Assembly: GCA_021795715.1 (NCBI GenBank)
Contig: JAJYPD010000002.1
Span: 1 to 64,000, forward strand
Direction: 5' to 3'
DNA: 64,000 nt
Source of the DNA: Pseudomonadota bacterium
Lineage (GTDB): Bacteria > Pseudomonadota > Gammaproteobacteria > Acidiferrobacterales > Acidiferrobacteraceae
In this document: in pieces, positions 16,693-27,187 of the stretch
Position numbering within the stretch: the stretch's first letter is position 1
How the letters are laid out: each line of letters starts with the position of its first letter
Made by a program: the position numbers and the translations under genes
Notes under the pieces: model-generated
What the model was told of the DNA's origin: nothing
The model's input: only the letters and a program-made list of their open reading frames with translations
Database searches by the model: none

Positions 16693-17789
16693 GGCCTGCG
16701 CGCAAAGTGCGATGGCCGCGCCTTCTGCACAAGCCTTTGGGTGTTACGGCGGCCCTGAACGGGCTTGCGCTGGCCGGCTTGTGGGATCTGCGGGCGCTCG
16801 GTCCGGTGGCCGTGGGCATGGGTTTGCTGGCCTACAGCTTCGGGCTGCGCCACGCGTTCGATCTCGACCATATCACGGCGATCGACACGGTGACGCGCGC
16901 TTTGCGGGATCGCAACCAGAGGTCGGCGGCCGTTGGTTTGTATTTCTCGCTCGGCCATTCGTCGGTCGTCGTGCTGTTGTCGCTGCTGGTGGCGACCTTC
17001 GTGCGCGCGGCGCCGCATGCCATGATTTGGCTGTCGCGCACAGGCGCCGTGGCGGGTACGGCCATTTCCTCGGTATTCCTCCTCATCATGGGCGCCACCA
17101 ATCTGTCGATCCTGATGCGCCTCGTGCGTCCGGCCGGCGGCCGCCGCGCAAGGACCTCTCCGGAGTCGCTACAGCGGCCGTGTGGTCTGCTGTTGCGGTT
17201 TTTGGCGGCGCTCTTTGGCCTGGTGCGCCGCGACTGGCAGATGTATTTCGTCGGTCTGCTGTTTGGCCTGGGATTCGATACGGCCACCGAGATCGCCGTC
17301 CTCGGCGTGTCGGCGGCGATGGCGCAGCATGGCGCGATGTCGCTTGTGCAGATCATGGTGTTTCCTTTTCTTTTCACCGCCGGCATGACCTTGCTCGATA
17401 CGCTCGACGGGCTTGCGGTGGCGCGCCTTTATGACTGGACGGTGCGGGATCCCGCGCAAAGAGGCCGGCTGAACGTGATGTTCACCGGCGCCGGCGTGCT
17501 GGTGGCGCTCGGGGTGAGCCTGTCGGAATGGCTGCCGTGGGGCGGCGCGCCGGGCGGAACCGGCTCGTGGAAGGCCCTAAGCGGCCTCGGCTTTAGTGCC
17601 GCAGGCGGGGCGTTCACGGCGCTGCTGATGACTGTGTGGCTGGCGGGGTGGCTCTGGCACCGGCGGGATGCGGCCGCGCTCAGGAGGAGCGGCCCTGTGG
17701 CCACGGCCACGGGCGGTGTGATCGAAGCGGCGGATGCGGGCCACCCCCCGGCCGGCGGCAAAATGGCGATGGATGTCGACGGGAACTGA
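16689..17789 (+). CDS. Nickel/cobalt permease of the NiCoT family
   Basis: Secondary transporter bringing Ni2+ (perhaps Co2+) into the cell for hydrogenase. Of 366 residues the NiCoT signatures are [14 protein letters not shown] in the second membrane helix (family H-A-x-D-A-D-H-I; Leu replaces Ala here), [11 protein letters not shown], and [12 protein letters not shown]. About eight hydrophobic segments are visible. It is the last gene of the hydrogenase operon (ATGA overlap with hypX), which suggests nickel as the physiological substrate. A hairpin at 17847-17864 follows. Confidence 0.92.
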   Translation: MRPARKVRWPRLLHKPLGVTAALNGLALAGLWDLRALGPVAVGMGLLAYSFGLRHAFDLDHITAIDTVTRALRDRNQRSAAVGLYFSLGHSSVVVLLSLLVATFVRAAPHAMIWLSRTGAVAGTAISSVFLLIMGATNLSILMRLVRPAGGRRARTSPESLQRPCGLLLRFLAALFGLVRRDWQMYFVGLLFGLGFDTATEIAVLGVSAAMAQHGAMSLVQIMVFPFLFTAGMTLLDTLDGLAVARLYDWTVRDPAQRGRLNVMFTGAGVLVALGVSLSEWLPWGGAPGGTGSWKALSGLGFSAAGGAFTALLMTVWLAGWLWHRRDAAALRRSGPVATATGGVIEAADAGHPPAGGKMAMDVDGN

Positions 17790-17846
17790 CGGGCGCGCCC
17801 TGTGCGGATGCAGGCGCTTTGCGCCGTTGCCCGTCGGTCTTCTGAT

Positions 17847-17864
17847 CCGGTCCTCCGGGACCGG
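17847..17864 (+). terminator. Hairpin between the hydrogenase operon and phosphoketolase
   Basis: Stem CCGGTCC/GGACCGG with a TCCG tetraloop, without a T-tract, 58 bases after the permease stop and 17 bases before the phosphoketolase ribosome site. It could attenuate read-through from the hydrogenase operon or mark the 5' leader of the next gene. Confidence 0.35.
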
Positions 17865-17892
17865 CGGAATCAGCAAGCTCAAGGAGGTTATC

Positions 17893-20310
17893 GTGACGAT
17901 TGCGTTGACGGGAAAGGAATTGAAGGATTTCGTGCTGACCGACAAAGAAATCCAGGACATCGACGATTATTGGACGGCCGCCAACTACCTCTGTGTGGGC
18001 ATGCTGTATCTGCGGGACAATCCGCTTTTGCGCGTGCCGCTGCAGGCGCAACACATCAAGCGGCGGCTGCTCGGTCACTGGGGATCGGATCCCGGGCAGA
18101 ATTTTGTCTGGGTGCACCTAAACCGGCTGATCCGCAACCGCGATCTCAATGTCGTCTACATCAGCGGCCCGGGCCATGGCGCGCCGGCCACGTTGGCAAA
18201 CGCTTACCTGGAAGGGACCTACACCGAGGTGTATCCGGACCGCAGTCTGGATGAACAGGGCATGAAGCGTTTCTTTGGGCTTTTTTCGCATCCAGCCGGT
18301 GTCGGCAGCCATTGCACGCCAGAGACACCGGGATCCATAAATGAGGGGGGCGAGCTCGGCTACAGCCTCTCGCACGCCTTCGGCGCCGCCTTCGACAACC
18401 CCAGCCTGCTGGTGGTCCCGGTGATCGGTGACGGGGAGGCGGAGACCGGTCCGATGGCGACGTCGTGGCACAGCAACAAGTTTCTCAATCCGGCACAAGA
18501 TGGCGCGGTTTTGCCCATCTTGCATCTGAACGGATACAAGATCGCCAACCCGACGGTCCTTGCCAGGATCTCCACGGAGGAGTTGCTCGACCTTTTTCGC
18601 GGCTACGGATACACCCCTTATCTTGTCGAAGGGAGTGATCACGTGGCCATGCATCAGGCGATGGCCCGGACGCTCGATACCTGCATCGACCTGATCGAGC
18701 AGATTCAGGCGCAAGCGCGGGCCGATGGTCCCCGCGTGCGGCCCCGTTGGCCGATGATCATCCTGCGTACCCCCAAGGGCTGGACCGCACCCAAGGAACT
18801 CGACGGCCACCACATCGAAGGATCGTGGCGCGCCCATCAGGTGCCCATCCTAGATGTCGCCGCCAATCCGCGCCATCTTGCCGTCCTCGAGACGTGGATG
18901 AAGAGTTACAAGCCGCAGGACCTGTTTGATGCGCAAGGGCGCCTGGTAGCGCGGTTGCGCGCGCTTGCGCCCGCGGGCACCCGCCGGATCAGCGCCAATC
19001 CGCACGCCAATGGCGGTCTTTTGCGCGTGCCCTTGAGTCTTCCCGATGTCCGCGCCTATGCCGTGCCCGTTACGGCTCCGGGCGACGCGTATCGCGAAAG
19101 CACCTACGTTCTCGGGCAATTCCTGCGCGATGTGATGCGCGGCAATCGCGGACGGTTCCGCGTCTTCAGTCCCGACGAGAATGCATCGAACCGCCTGCAG
19201 GCCCTTTATGAGGTCTCGAAGAAGGCGTGGATGGCCAACGTCCTTGCGGAAGACAGCGACGGCGGCGAACTGTCCCCGGATGGCCATGTGATGGAGATGC
19301 TGAGCGAGCACACCCTGGAGGGATGGCTCGAAGGCTATGTGCTCACCGGGCGGCATGGCTTTCTCAGCACCTACGAAGCCTTTGCGCACATCATCGACTC
19401 GATGGTCAACCAGCACGCCAAGTGGCTGGAGAAGTGTAAGACCGAGGTGCGCTGGCGCGCCTCCGTGCCGTCTCTCAACATCCTGCTCAGTTCAACGGTC
19501 TGGCGCCAGGACCACAACGGTTTTACGCACCAGGATCCGGGTTTTTTGGACATCATCACCAACAAGCAGGCCATCGTGACGCGCATCTACCTGCCGCCCG
19601 ATGCCAACTGCCTCCTGCATGTCGCCCACAGCTGCCTCGCGAGCATGGATTACGTCAACGTCATTGTCGCCGACAAGGAACCGCACCTTCAGTTTCTCGA
19701 CATCGAGACCGCGGCGCACCATTGCGCCAAGGGCATCGGCATCTGGCCGTGGGCGTCAAGCGACGCCGGCGAAGAGCCCGATGTGGTGATGGCAAGCGCA
19801 GGTGATGTGGTCACCGCCGAGGCGCTGGCGGCCACGGCGATCCTCCGCGAGGCGTTTCCGGATCTGCGCATCCGTTTCGTCAACGTCGTGGATCTCTTCA
19901 AGCTGGAACCCTCAACCGAACACGAGCATGGCCTTTCGGATCGTGACTTCGACAGCCTGTTTACGCGCGACAAGCCGGTCATATTCAATTTTCACGGCTA
20001 CCCGCAGCTGATCCACAAGCTCACCTACCGGCGCGTCAACGAGACCAACATCCATGTCCGCGGCTACAAGGAGAAGGGCAGTATCAATACGCCGATGCAG
20101 CTTGCGATCAACAATCAGGTCGATCGCTTCAATCTGGTCATCGATGTGATCGATCGCGTGCCGCGGCTCATGACCGTGGGTGCGCATCTCAAGGAGCACA
20201 TGAAAGATCAGATCATCGAACATCTTCGCTATGCCATGGAGGAGGGCACGGACAGACCGGACACCGTCAACTGGACGTGGCCCTTCCAGGCCGCCTCCGG
20301 TTTCGCTTAA
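17893..20310 (+). CDS. xfp: Xylulose-5-phosphate/fructose-6-phosphate phosphoketolase
   Basis: Thiamine-diphosphate enzyme that cleaves xylulose-5-P (or fructose-6-P) with phosphate to acetyl-phosphate plus glyceraldehyde-3-P (or erythrose-4-P). The 805-residue length is typical. Visible signatures: [29 protein letters not shown], the ThDP motif [10 protein letters not shown], and [12 protein letters not shown]-like [14 protein letters not shown]. The GTG start at 17893 was chosen because AAGGAGG lies 5 bases upstream; the frame is open further back but without a site. The gene converges on acetate kinase and shares stop-codon bases with it, so the pair probably forms an acetyl-phosphate/acetate branch feeding off Calvin-cycle sugars. 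Confidence 0.94.
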   Translation: MTIALTGKELKDFVLTDKEIQDIDDYWTAANYLCVGMLYLRDNPLLRVPLQAQHIKRRLLGHWGSDPGQNFVWVHLNRLIRNRDLNVVYISGPGHGAPATLANAYLEGTYTEVYPDRSLDEQGMKRFFGLFSHPAGVGSHCTPETPGSINEGGELGYSLSHAFGAAFDNPSLLVVPVIGDGEAETGPMATSWHSNKFLNPAQDGAVLPILHLNGYKIANPTVLARISTEELLDLFRGYGYTPYLVEGSDHVAMHQAMARTLDTCIDLIEQIQAQARADGPRVRPRWPMIILRTPKGWTAPKELDGHHIEGSWRAHQVPILDVAANPRHLAVLETWMKSYKPQDLFDAQGRLVARLRALAPAGTRRISANPHANGGLLRVPLSLPDVRAYAVPVTAPGDAYRESTYVLGQFLRDVMRGNRGRFRVFSPDENASNRLQALYEVSKKAWMANVLAEDSDGGELSPDGHVMEMLSEHTLEGWLEGYVLTGRHGFLSTYEAFAHIIDSMVNQHAKWLEKCKTEVRWRASVPSLNILLSSTVWRQDHNGFTHQDPGFLDIITNKQAIVTRIYLPPDANCLLHVAHSCLASMDYVNVIVADKEPHLQFLDIETAAHHCAKGIGIWPWASSDAGEEPDVVMASAGDVVTAEALAATAILREAFPDLRIRFVNVVDLFKLEPSTEHEHGLSDRDFDSLFTRDKPVIFNFHGYPQLIHKLTYRRVNETNIHVRGYKEKGSINTPMQLAINNQVDRFNLVIDVIDRVPRLMTVGAHLKEHMKDQIIEHLRYAMEEGTDRPDTVNWTWPFQAASGFA

Positions 20311-21482
20311 GGGCCGTCCAGCAGCCGATGCGTGTGGCGGGCAATCATCAGGTCTTCGTGCGTGGGGATGACGCGCACCGTCACCCGGCTGCCGGGCGCG
20401 GAGATGGTGTCCGCGTCGCGGATATTGGCGCCGGCATCCAGGCGGACACCGAGATGGGCCAGGCCGTCTGCGAGGGATTGACGTACCGGTGCGGCATGTT
20501 CACCGATGCCGCCGGTAAAGATCAGCGCATCCAGGCCGTTCATGGCGGCAGCCAAAGCGCCGGCGGCCTTGCGCGCCTGATAACAGAACATCTCGACGGC
20601 CTGGGCGGCATGAGGATTCGTGGCGCGCGCCTCCAGCAGGCGCTGCATGTCGGCGGTGCCGCCGGATACGCCGTGCAAACCGGAGCGGTGGTTGACGAGA
20701 TCTTCTATCGTCCGGTGATTGTAGGCCTTCTCGGCCAAAAGATAGAGGAGCACGCCGGGATCGAGGTCGCCGCTGCGGGTACCCATCATGAACCCGCCGG
20801 CGGGCGTCAAGCCCATGGTCGTGTCGAGCGGCCGCCCATCGGCCACCGCCGCCATGCTCGCGCCGTTGCCCAGGTGGGCGATGATCACCCGCCCCTGTCG
20901 CGTGGGGGCCGGCAGGACGCTCATGATGTATTCATAGGACAGCCCGTGGAAGCCGTATTTGCGCACACCTTCATCCCACAGATAGCGCGGCAGCGCCAGG
21001 CGTGCGGCGATTTCGGGGAGCCGGGCATGGAAGGCGGTGTCCATGCAGGCGACCTGGGGCAGATGCGGATAGTGGTGGCTGACGGCTTCGATGGCATCGA
21101 TTGCGGTGGGCAAATGCAATGGCGCAAACTGCACCACCCGGTGCAGATCACGCAGAAACGGCGCATCGATACGCGTATGCCGGATGTGGTGGGGTCCGGC
21201 GGTGACCAGGCGGTGGCCGACCGCCCGCGGTGTCGCGATCCGGTGCGCGGCGAACAGTTCAAACATCCGGGCGATGGCGGCGTGGTGATCGAGCACCATG
21301 TCGATAGGCGTGTGGACCGCCTGCGCGCCCATCTGCAGCCAGATGTGACCTTCCCCGCTGCCGAGATTTTCCACCGCGCCGCGGGCAAGCAGATCCTCTT
21401 GCGAATCTCCCATGGTATAGAGCGCAAACTTGAGAGACGAGGATCCGCTGTTGATGCAGAGGATCGGTGCCGGTATGGGCAT
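20307..21482 (-). CDS. ackA: Acetate kinase
   Basis: Interconverts acetyl-phosphate + ADP and acetate + ATP, here presumably using phosphoketolase product. Of 391 residues the family signatures are [41 protein letters not shown] and FTGGIGEH. The catalytic Arg (GHR), Asp (CMDTAFH), the TRSGD Arg and the late Glu (THEDLMIA) are kept. Two usual motifs differ: G-H-R-V-V-H-G-G is GHRLVTAGP, and F-H-G-T-S-H is FHGLSYEY, so one common His near the active site is Tyr. The gene faces xfp tail to tail and the two TAA stops overlap in CTTAAG. Confidence 0.93.
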   Translation of the reverse strand: MPIPAPILCINSGSSSLKFALYTMGDSQEDLLARGAVENLGSGEGHIWLQMGAQAVHTPIDMVLDHHAAIARMFELFAAHRIATPRAVGHRLVTAGPHHIRHTRIDAPFLRDLHRVVQFAPLHLPTAIDAIEAVSHHYPHLPQVACMDTAFHARLPEIAARLALPRYLWDEGVRKYGFHGLSYEYIMSVLPAPTRQGRVIIAHLGNGASMAAVADGRPLDTTMGLTPAGGFMMGTRSGDLDPGVLLYLLAEKAYNHRTIEDLVNHRSGLHGVSGGTADMQRLLEARATNPHAAQAVEMFCYQARKAAGALAAAMNGLDALIFTGGIGEHAAPVRQSLADGLAHLGVRLDAGANIRDADTISAPGSRVTVRVIPTHEDLMIARHTHRLLDGP

Positions 21483-21737
21483 GGACGTGGCTCCCGTCGA
21501 GGCGGGTGCGGCCTTGGCTGTCCCGACGAAAGCCGCGCCCTCGTCTTTTCATTATAAAGCGTCAGGATGCGGGTGGCACCCGATCAGGGAGGGGTGCGGC
21601 GCGCATCGACCTTGGTCGGTTGTGTCCGTGCAGGTCCTGCGGCAGTGTCGGGAACAAAAGGCCCGGCGCAGACCGCCATGCGCCTTCGTGCCGCCTGAGA
21701 GGCGCGCCTGCGGGCTTGTCGAAGCTTAGGAGACGCG

Positions 21738-24284
21738 GTGGCCGCAAACATGCCCGCTGAGGGAGCGAGAAGTCTTGCGCTGAGTGCGCAGGAGGCGCTG
21801 CGCCGCCGCCACGCGGAAGGCGACAACGTGCTCCCAAGCAGCAGGCCGAGACCGTTGTGGGCGATCGCGGTGGGCATCGTCGCCGAGCCCATGTTCCAGA
21901 TGCTGCTTGTGGCCGGCGGCATCTACCTTGCACTGGGCGACCGGGCCGAAGCGCTCTTCCTGCTTAGCTTCGTCTTCATCGTCATCGCCACCACAGTCGC
22001 GCAGGAGCGCAAGACCGAGCGGGCGCTCGAGGCCTTGCGGGATTTGTCGGCACCCCGTGCGCGCGTCGTTCGCGGGGGGCAAGAGCTCTACATCCCCGCG
22101 CGCGAAGTGGTGCGTGGCGACGTGCTGATGCTGCATGAGGGGGACCGCGTGCCGGCGGATGCCATCCTGCTCGAGGGCCGCCTCACCGTGGACGAGTCGC
22201 TCCTGACGGGCGAATCGGTGCCTGTTGACAAATGGCCGGGCCCTGCCGATACGCCCCTCGGTTCGCCGGGCGGCGAGAACGCGGCGTCCCTGTTTGCCGG
22301 CACCATCACCACGAAAGGCCAGGGGTTTGCGGTTGTGCGCGCCATCGCCACCGCCACGGCGGTCGGGCGCATCGGCCAGTCGCTTGCGCAGGCGCAAGAG
22401 CGGCCATCGGGCCTGCAGAGTGCCTCGCGCCGCCTGATCCGCGATCTGACGGTCGTGGGGCTTGCCCTGGCGGCGGTGCAGGTCCTGTTGAGCTGGTTGT
22501 GGGGCGGCCGTGCATTTCTCGACAGCCTGCTGTCTGGCATTGCGCTGGCCATGGCGATTTTGCCCGAGGAGATTCCGGTCGTCCTCACGGTTTTTCTCGC
22601 CCTGGGGGCGTGGCGTTTGTCACAGCAAAAGGTTCTGACGCGCCGAGTCATGGCCGTGGAGACGCTCGGTGCCATCGGCGTGCTGGCGGTCGACAAGACC
22701 GGCACGCTCACGGAAAACCGCATGGAGGTCGCGGAACTGGCCGTGGCCGGCAGCACATTCCGCACAGAGGCGGATAAGGCGGTGCCTGACCGGTTTCATG
22801 GGCTCATTGACACCATGCGTCTGGCCACCCCCGCGGATCCCTTCGATCCCATGGAGCGCGCCATCGGCCGGTTTGCACAGCGCTGGGGTCCGCAGCCGCG
22901 CGCCCCACTGATCCATGAATATGTATACGATATCTCACCGGCCACGCTGGCCATGACGCATGTCTATAGCCGCCGTGACGGTGCGCAGGTGCTGGCGACG
23001 AAGGGGGCGCCCGAAGCCGTCGTCGACATGTGCCGTCTGCCGCCTGCCGAGGTCCGGCGCATCCACGGCCAGGTGACGGCGATGGCCGAGCGCGGATTGC
23101 GGGTCCTCGGGGTCGCCAAGGGGGAACTTCAAGGATCGCGGCCGGCGGCGCAACGCGATCTCGTCATGACGTTCATCGGGCTCGTCGGTTTCGAGGATCC
23201 GCCACGCCCGGCGGTTCCATCGGCAATCGCCGAGTGCCAAAGGGCGGGTGTGCGGGTCATCATGATGACCGGGGATCACGCGGTGACGGCGCGCGCCATC
23301 GCCATTCGCGTCGGTCTGAGCGAGCGGCCGGATGTCATCACCGGCGCCGAGATCGAGGCTTTGCCGGACGATGCGTTGCGCGGCCGCATGCACCAGGTGA
23401 ACGTCTGCGCGCGCCTGCAGCCGCAGCAGAAACTGCGGTTGGTACAAAGCCTCAAGGACAGCGGCCTGGTGGTGGCCATGACCGGGGACGGGGTCAACGA
23501 TGCGCCCGCGCTCAAGGCGGCCGACGTGGGTGTGGCCATGGGCGAGCGGGGGACCGATGTGGCGCGGGAGGCAGCGGACCTGGTTCTTCTTGATGACAGT
23601 TTCACCAGCATCGTTGCGGCAATTCGCCAGGGCCGGCGGATCTACGACAACATCGGCAAGGCGACCCGTTTCGTGTTCGCGGTGCATGTGCCGATCATCG
23701 CCCTCGTGATCTTTCCGGTGCTCATGCATGATGCACCGCTGCTGCGGCCCGTACACATCGTCCTGCTTGAGTTGCTGATCGACCCCACCTGTTCGGTGGT
23801 GTTCGAGGCGGAGCCTGCCGATGCCGATGTCATGACGCTTCCGCCACGCCCGCGGTCGGCCACACCGTTTGGCGCATCGAGTCTTGGTTTTGCCTCGGTG
23901 CAGGGTGCCGGTATGGCCGCGTGGCTGCTTGCCGGCAACCAGCTGATGGCGGGGCGCGGGCTTACGCCGCCGCAATGCCGCCTGCCTCTTTTCATCGGGC
24001 TTGTGCTCGGGCTGCTGCTTCTGATTGTCTCGAACCGGGATCTGTCGCGGCCCTTTTACCGGCGCGCCGGTCCGCACAACCCGTGGATCGTTTCCGTCGC
24101 CGCCGCCGCCGTCGCCATGCTTATACTGATGGTGGCGCTACCGGTTTTGCGCCGGCTGATGGCGTTTGCCTGGATCGGACCCGTCCAGCTGGTCTATGCG
24201 GCCATCCTGCTGGCGGGGATCGGCGTATGGCTCGAAGCGCTGCGGCGTCTGTGCGGAGGACGGTTGTTGCGTCGCGCACCGTGA
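21738..24284 (+). CDS. Cation-translocating P-type ATPase of unassigned specificity
   Basis: 848-residue P-type ATPase. It shows the actuator motif LTGESVP, the phosphorylation site VDKTGTLTEN, MTGDHAVTARAIA, and the hinge MTGDGVNDAPALKAADVGVAMG. The membrane motif is PEEIPVV rather than the PEGLP of Ca2+ pumps or CPx of heavy-metal pumps. The N-terminus lacks cysteine metal-binding domains. The late helix segment IDPTCSVVFEAEP resembles P2-like bacterial ATPases. Substrate cannot be told; Ca2+, Mn2+ or another divalent ion is a guess. GTG 21738 has AGGAGA upstream. Glucokinase follows on the same strand. Confidence 0.85.
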   Translation: MAANMPAEGARSLALSAQEALRRRHAEGDNVLPSSRPRPLWAIAVGIVAEPMFQMLLVAGGIYLALGDRAEALFLLSFVFIVIATTVAQERKTERALEALRDLSAPRARVVRGGQELYIPAREVVRGDVLMLHEGDRVPADAILLEGRLTVDESLLTGESVPVDKWPGPADTPLGSPGGENAASLFAGTITTKGQGFAVVRAIATATAVGRIGQSLAQAQERPSGLQSASRRLIRDLTVVGLALAAVQVLLSWLWGGRAFLDSLLSGIALAMAILPEEIPVVLTVFLALGAWRLSQQKVLTRRVMAVETLGAIGVLAVDKTGTLTENRMEVAELAVAGSTFRTEADKAVPDRFHGLIDTMRLATPADPFDPMERAIGRFAQRWGPQPRAPLIHEYVYDISPATLAMTHVYSRRDGAQVLATKGAPEAVVDMCRLPPAEVRRIHGQVTAMAERGLRVLGVAKGELQGSRPAAQRDLVMTFIGLVGFEDPPRPAVPSAIAECQRAGVRVIMMTGDHAVTARAIAIRVGLSERPDVITGAEIEALPDDALRGRMHQVNVCARLQPQQKLRLVQSLKDSGLVVAMTGDGVNDAPALKAADVGVAMGERGTDVAREAADLVLLDDSFTSIVAAIRQGRRIYDNIGKATRFVFAVHVPIIALVIFPVLMHDAPLLRPVHIVLLELLIDPTCSVVFEAEPADADVMTLPPRPRSATPFGASSLGFASVQGAGMAAWLLAGNQLMAGRGLTPPQCRLPLFIGLVLGLLLLIVSNRDLSRPFYRRAGPHNPWIVSVAAAAVAMLILMVALPVLRRLMAFAWIGPVQLVYAAILLAGIGVWLEALRRLCGGRLLRRAP

Positions 24285-24394
24285 CGCGGTCCGACGGGGG
24301 CGGCGCGGCCCCCGGCTCGCGGCAAGGCCGCCGGCGGCGGCAGGTTGCGGGCGATCGTGGTGATGGCCGCGTCGGACAAGGGAGGATCAGATCC

Positions 24395-25429
24395 ATGGCA
24401 ACTCAGGAACACGCGCTTTTGCTCGTAGGCGATGTCGGCGGCACCAAGACCGATCTGGCCATCTTCGCGATGGACCAGGGGTTGCGCAAACCCTTGGCGC
24501 GCGCACACTTTTATAACGCCGACTATGCCGACCTGAACAGCATCGTCGCGGTCTTTTTGAAGGAGGCGGCGCTTGCCGTCGATGCCGCCTGCTTCGATGT
24601 CGCCGGGCCTGTGCTCGGTGGCCGCGCGCGCCTCACCAACCTGCCATGGGAAGTGGATGCGGGGGCGTTGCGGGAGACTCTCGGCCTGCAGAGCGTGTGG
24701 GTGGTGAACGATCTGGCCGCCATTGCCCAGGCAATTCCCTTTTTGGGGCCGGCCGATTTGCAGGTGTTGAATGCGGGCGCGCCGGTGGCAGGCGGGGCGA
24801 TCGCCGTGATCGCGCCGGGCACGGGTTTGGGTGAGGCGTTTCTGGTTTGGGATGGGGTCGCCTACCGGCATTTCCCCTCCGAGGGAGGGCACGCGGATTT
24901 CGCGCCGCCATTGCCCGAGTACATGGATCTTTTGCGCTACATGGCCGGCCGGCTGGATCATGTGAGCTATGAGCTCGTGTGTTCCGGCCGCGGCATCGCG
25001 CATCTCTATGACTATTTCCGCAGCCAGGGGTCGGCGCAAGACGCGCCCGAGTTTACCGCGGCGCTTGCGGCATCCACCGATCCCACGCCGCTGATCGTGG
25101 AATCGGCGCTCGGACGTGGCCCCTCGTCGCCGCTGTCGGTCGCAGCGCTTGGGGCATTCGTGACCATTCTCGGCGCGGAAGCCGGCAATCTTGCGCTCAA
25201 GGTCTTGTCGACCGGGGGGCTTTTCATTGGTGGAGGAATCCCGCCGCGCATTCTGCCGGTGCTCGCGGATGGCCGCTTCATGGCCGCGTTTTTGCGCAAG
25301 GGGCGTTTTTCCCGCCTCCTGCACGACGTTCCGGTGTCGGTGATCATGAATCCGGATGTTGCCCTGCTCGGCGCCGCCCACTATGCGCAGGCGCGTTGGC
25401 TAAAGTCCCCCGAAGGGCTGCCATCCTGA
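24395..25429 (+). CDS. glk: Glucokinase
   Basis: ATP-dependent glucose phosphorylation in the cytoplasm. The 344 residues match bacterial GlcK: LLVGDVGGTKTDLAIF (phosphate-1), FDVAGPV, LTNLPWEVD, VVNDLAAIAQAIP, VIAPGTGLGEAFL, and the GGHADFAP segment with the catalytic-site residues. The C-terminal part has GGLFIGGGIPPRILP. ATG 24395 has GGAGG 8 bases upstream. It lies 110 bases after the P-type ATPase and converges on a helicase gene. In an autotroph it probably serves glycogen or storage-sugar turnover. Confidence 0.9.
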   Translation: MATQEHALLLVGDVGGTKTDLAIFAMDQGLRKPLARAHFYNADYADLNSIVAVFLKEAALAVDAACFDVAGPVLGGRARLTNLPWEVDAGALRETLGLQSVWVVNDLAAIAQAIPFLGPADLQVLNAGAPVAGGAIAVIAPGTGLGEAFLVWDGVAYRHFPSEGGHADFAPPLPEYMDLLRYMAGRLDHVSYELVCSGRGIAHLYDYFRSQGSAQDAPEFTAALAASTDPTPLIVESALGRGPSSPLSVAALGAFVTILGAEAGNLALKVLSTGGLFIGGGIPPRILPVLADGRFMAAFLRKGRFSRLLHDVPVSVIMNPDVALLGAAHYAQARWLKSPEGLPS

Positions 25430-25451
25430 GCGCAGCGCCCGCCGCAGCGGC

Positions 25452-26954
25452 CTAGCAGCAGAGCCAGACCCGTTCGGTTGCGCGCGTCACGGCGACATAC
25501 AGGGCGCGGTGGTATTCATCGGCGCCCGACACGGGGATGATGCGGCACAGGTCCGTGACGTCGATGAGGGCGTAATGGAAGGTGCTGCCCTGAGCCTTGT
25601 GGGCGGTGACCGCGTAGGCGTGGGAGACGGGTGCGCAGGCGCGCGTCACCGCCCACGCCCGGCGGAAATCCTCTGGTGTGCGCTGGGGATTGGTGCGGTA
25701 GGTGTTCCATGCCTGGCGGGTCAGCCGCTGGTGTGCGCGCAGATCGTCGGCGACGAAGAAGTGGACGGGCTTGTTCTCGGCGCCGGTGGCGGTCACATAC
25801 CAGCTGGGAATGCCCAGGTACGGATGCGGCATGGCCTCGCACGCGCAAACGGCAAGCTCGGTGTTGTTGGCCACGAGGACGACGAGATTGTCGAGGGTGT
25901 CGGCCGGCGCCAGCGCCCGCTCCCAGCTTTGCGCGTCACGCGCGGCCATGTCCGCTTCGGGTGGGAAGGCATAGAGCGTTTCCCGCGCCACCAGCACTTC
26001 GCCCTTCCAGAAGGGCGCCATGGCAAGGCCCGGCACCGCATCGGCATGGCCGTACAGCGAGGCGAGCCCGCGGTGGACGAAGTGATTGCATTCGTCGACG
26101 GCGCGGTTGCGCCAGGCGACTGCGCGCACATCCTTGTCCGGGCGCCGCCGCCGCAGGCGCACGACGCCATCGGCCATGGCGTGCGTGGAAGCCAGGCGGA
26201 CGGCGCCGCCTAGCGTGTCGCTGTGGGCGGTGACGTAGGCGGCGATGGCTTCACGGTCAAATACCCCATCGCGCTCCCCATCGATATGGCGGCGGATGGC
26301 ATCGGCAAACTGCACGATGGGGTGCGGCCGCCCCGTACTCTTTTGCCGCACGATTTCGATGAGGTGGTGGCGGGTGTGGGGCCCGTTGAATACAGGGGGC
26401 GTGGGTGTGTCGGGCCAAAGGGTTGCGGCAGGGCCGGGCGGCGCCGCCCGGATCGTGACCGGCGGCAGCTGGCCGGGATCACCGATGTAAAGGACACGCG
26501 GCCGTCCCTTTCGCGTGGCGCGCTCGATGTGGGCCAACAGCTCCGGGCCGACCATACTGGCCTCATCGACGAAGACCATGTCGTAGGCATCGAAATAGGT
26601 TCCACGGGGCCGGCGGTCGAGTTCCAGCTGCAAGGATTCGTCCTCGTGTTCCTTGAGCCGTAGGCCAAGCAGCGCGTGCAAAGTACCGGTCCAGAGGGTC
26701 GCGCCCCACTGCGGATCGACGCGTGCGGCGATCACCGCCACCGCCTTGTGTGTGGGGGCGCACACCGCCACCTTCAGCTGGGCATCGCAGGCCGCCTGAA
26801 TGAGATGACAGGTAAGCGTGGTTTTGCCGGTACCGGCATAGCCTGACAGGACCCGTGTGGTGCCCTTGGCGGGCTGTCCGGTGCAAAAAGGCCGCAAGGC
26901 CTCGTACGCCGCCTTCTGGCTCTGTGTCAGCCTGGCAAGACCGGGATTATGCAC
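25452..26954 (-). CDS. Dda/RecD2-like superfamily 1B DNA helicase
   Basis: A 500-residue 5'-3' helicase-type protein. Motif I is [11 protein letters not shown] (about 38-48), motif II is FVDEASMVG, motif III is [11 protein letters not shown], and the C-terminal UvrD-like half carries [12 protein letters not shown] and [15 protein letters not shown]. The size and layout resemble T4 Dda and stand-alone RecD-like helicases; there is no long RecD2 N-terminal domain. It could act in replication restart or repair. The start ATG 26954 ([10 protein letters not shown]) is the only one at full length. It diverges from fbp and converges with glk, so context says little. Confidence 0.82.
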   Translation of the reverse strand: MHNPGLARLTQSQKAAYEALRPFCTGQPAKGTTRVLSGYAGTGKTTLTCHLIQAACDAQLKVAVCAPTHKAVAVIAARVDPQWGATLWTGTLHALLGLRLKEHEDESLQLELDRRPRGTYFDAYDMVFVDEASMVGPELLAHIERATRKGRPRVLYIGDPGQLPPVTIRAAPPGPAATLWPDTPTPPVFNGPHTRHHLIEIVRQKSTGRPHPIVQFADAIRRHIDGERDGVFDREAIAAYVTAHSDTLGGAVRLASTHAMADGVVRLRRRRPDKDVRAVAWRNRAVDECNHFVHRGLASLYGHADAVPGLAMAPFWKGEVLVARETLYAFPPEADMAARDAQSWERALAPADTLDNLVVLVANNTELAVCACEAMPHPYLGIPSWYVTATGAENKPVHFFVADDLRAHQRLTRQAWNTYRTNPQRTPEDFRRAWAVTRACAPVSHAYAVTAHKAQGSTFHYALIDVTDLCRIIPVSGADEYHRALYVAVTRATERVWLCC

Positions 26955-27084
26955 CGTGCCGGCCCCGCGCGGACCGGGCGTCTGACGGCCGCCTTATCCA
27001 CGATACATGTGTGGGTCTGCGCGTCCGGCCCGTGAGACATCGGCGCACGCGCACCGCCGGCCGGTTGCGGCGGTTTTGGTGGTC

Positions 27085-27112
27085 GCGACTTAGAACCATT
27101 CCATTATATAAT
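27085..27112 (+). promoter_or_regulatory. Probable sigma70 promoter of fbp
   Basis: A perfect -10 TATAAT at 27107-27112 with a 16-base spacer to a weak -35 GCGACT at 27085-27090. The predicted leader is about 70 bases, ending in an AGGAAGGA ribosome site before ATG 27188. Confidence 0.5.
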
Positions 27113-27187
27113 GATGCGCTTGACCTGCGGTGTGGTAAAGCCACGCCGCGCCCGCTTTCGTCATATGACCCAGGAAGGATACGCGAC

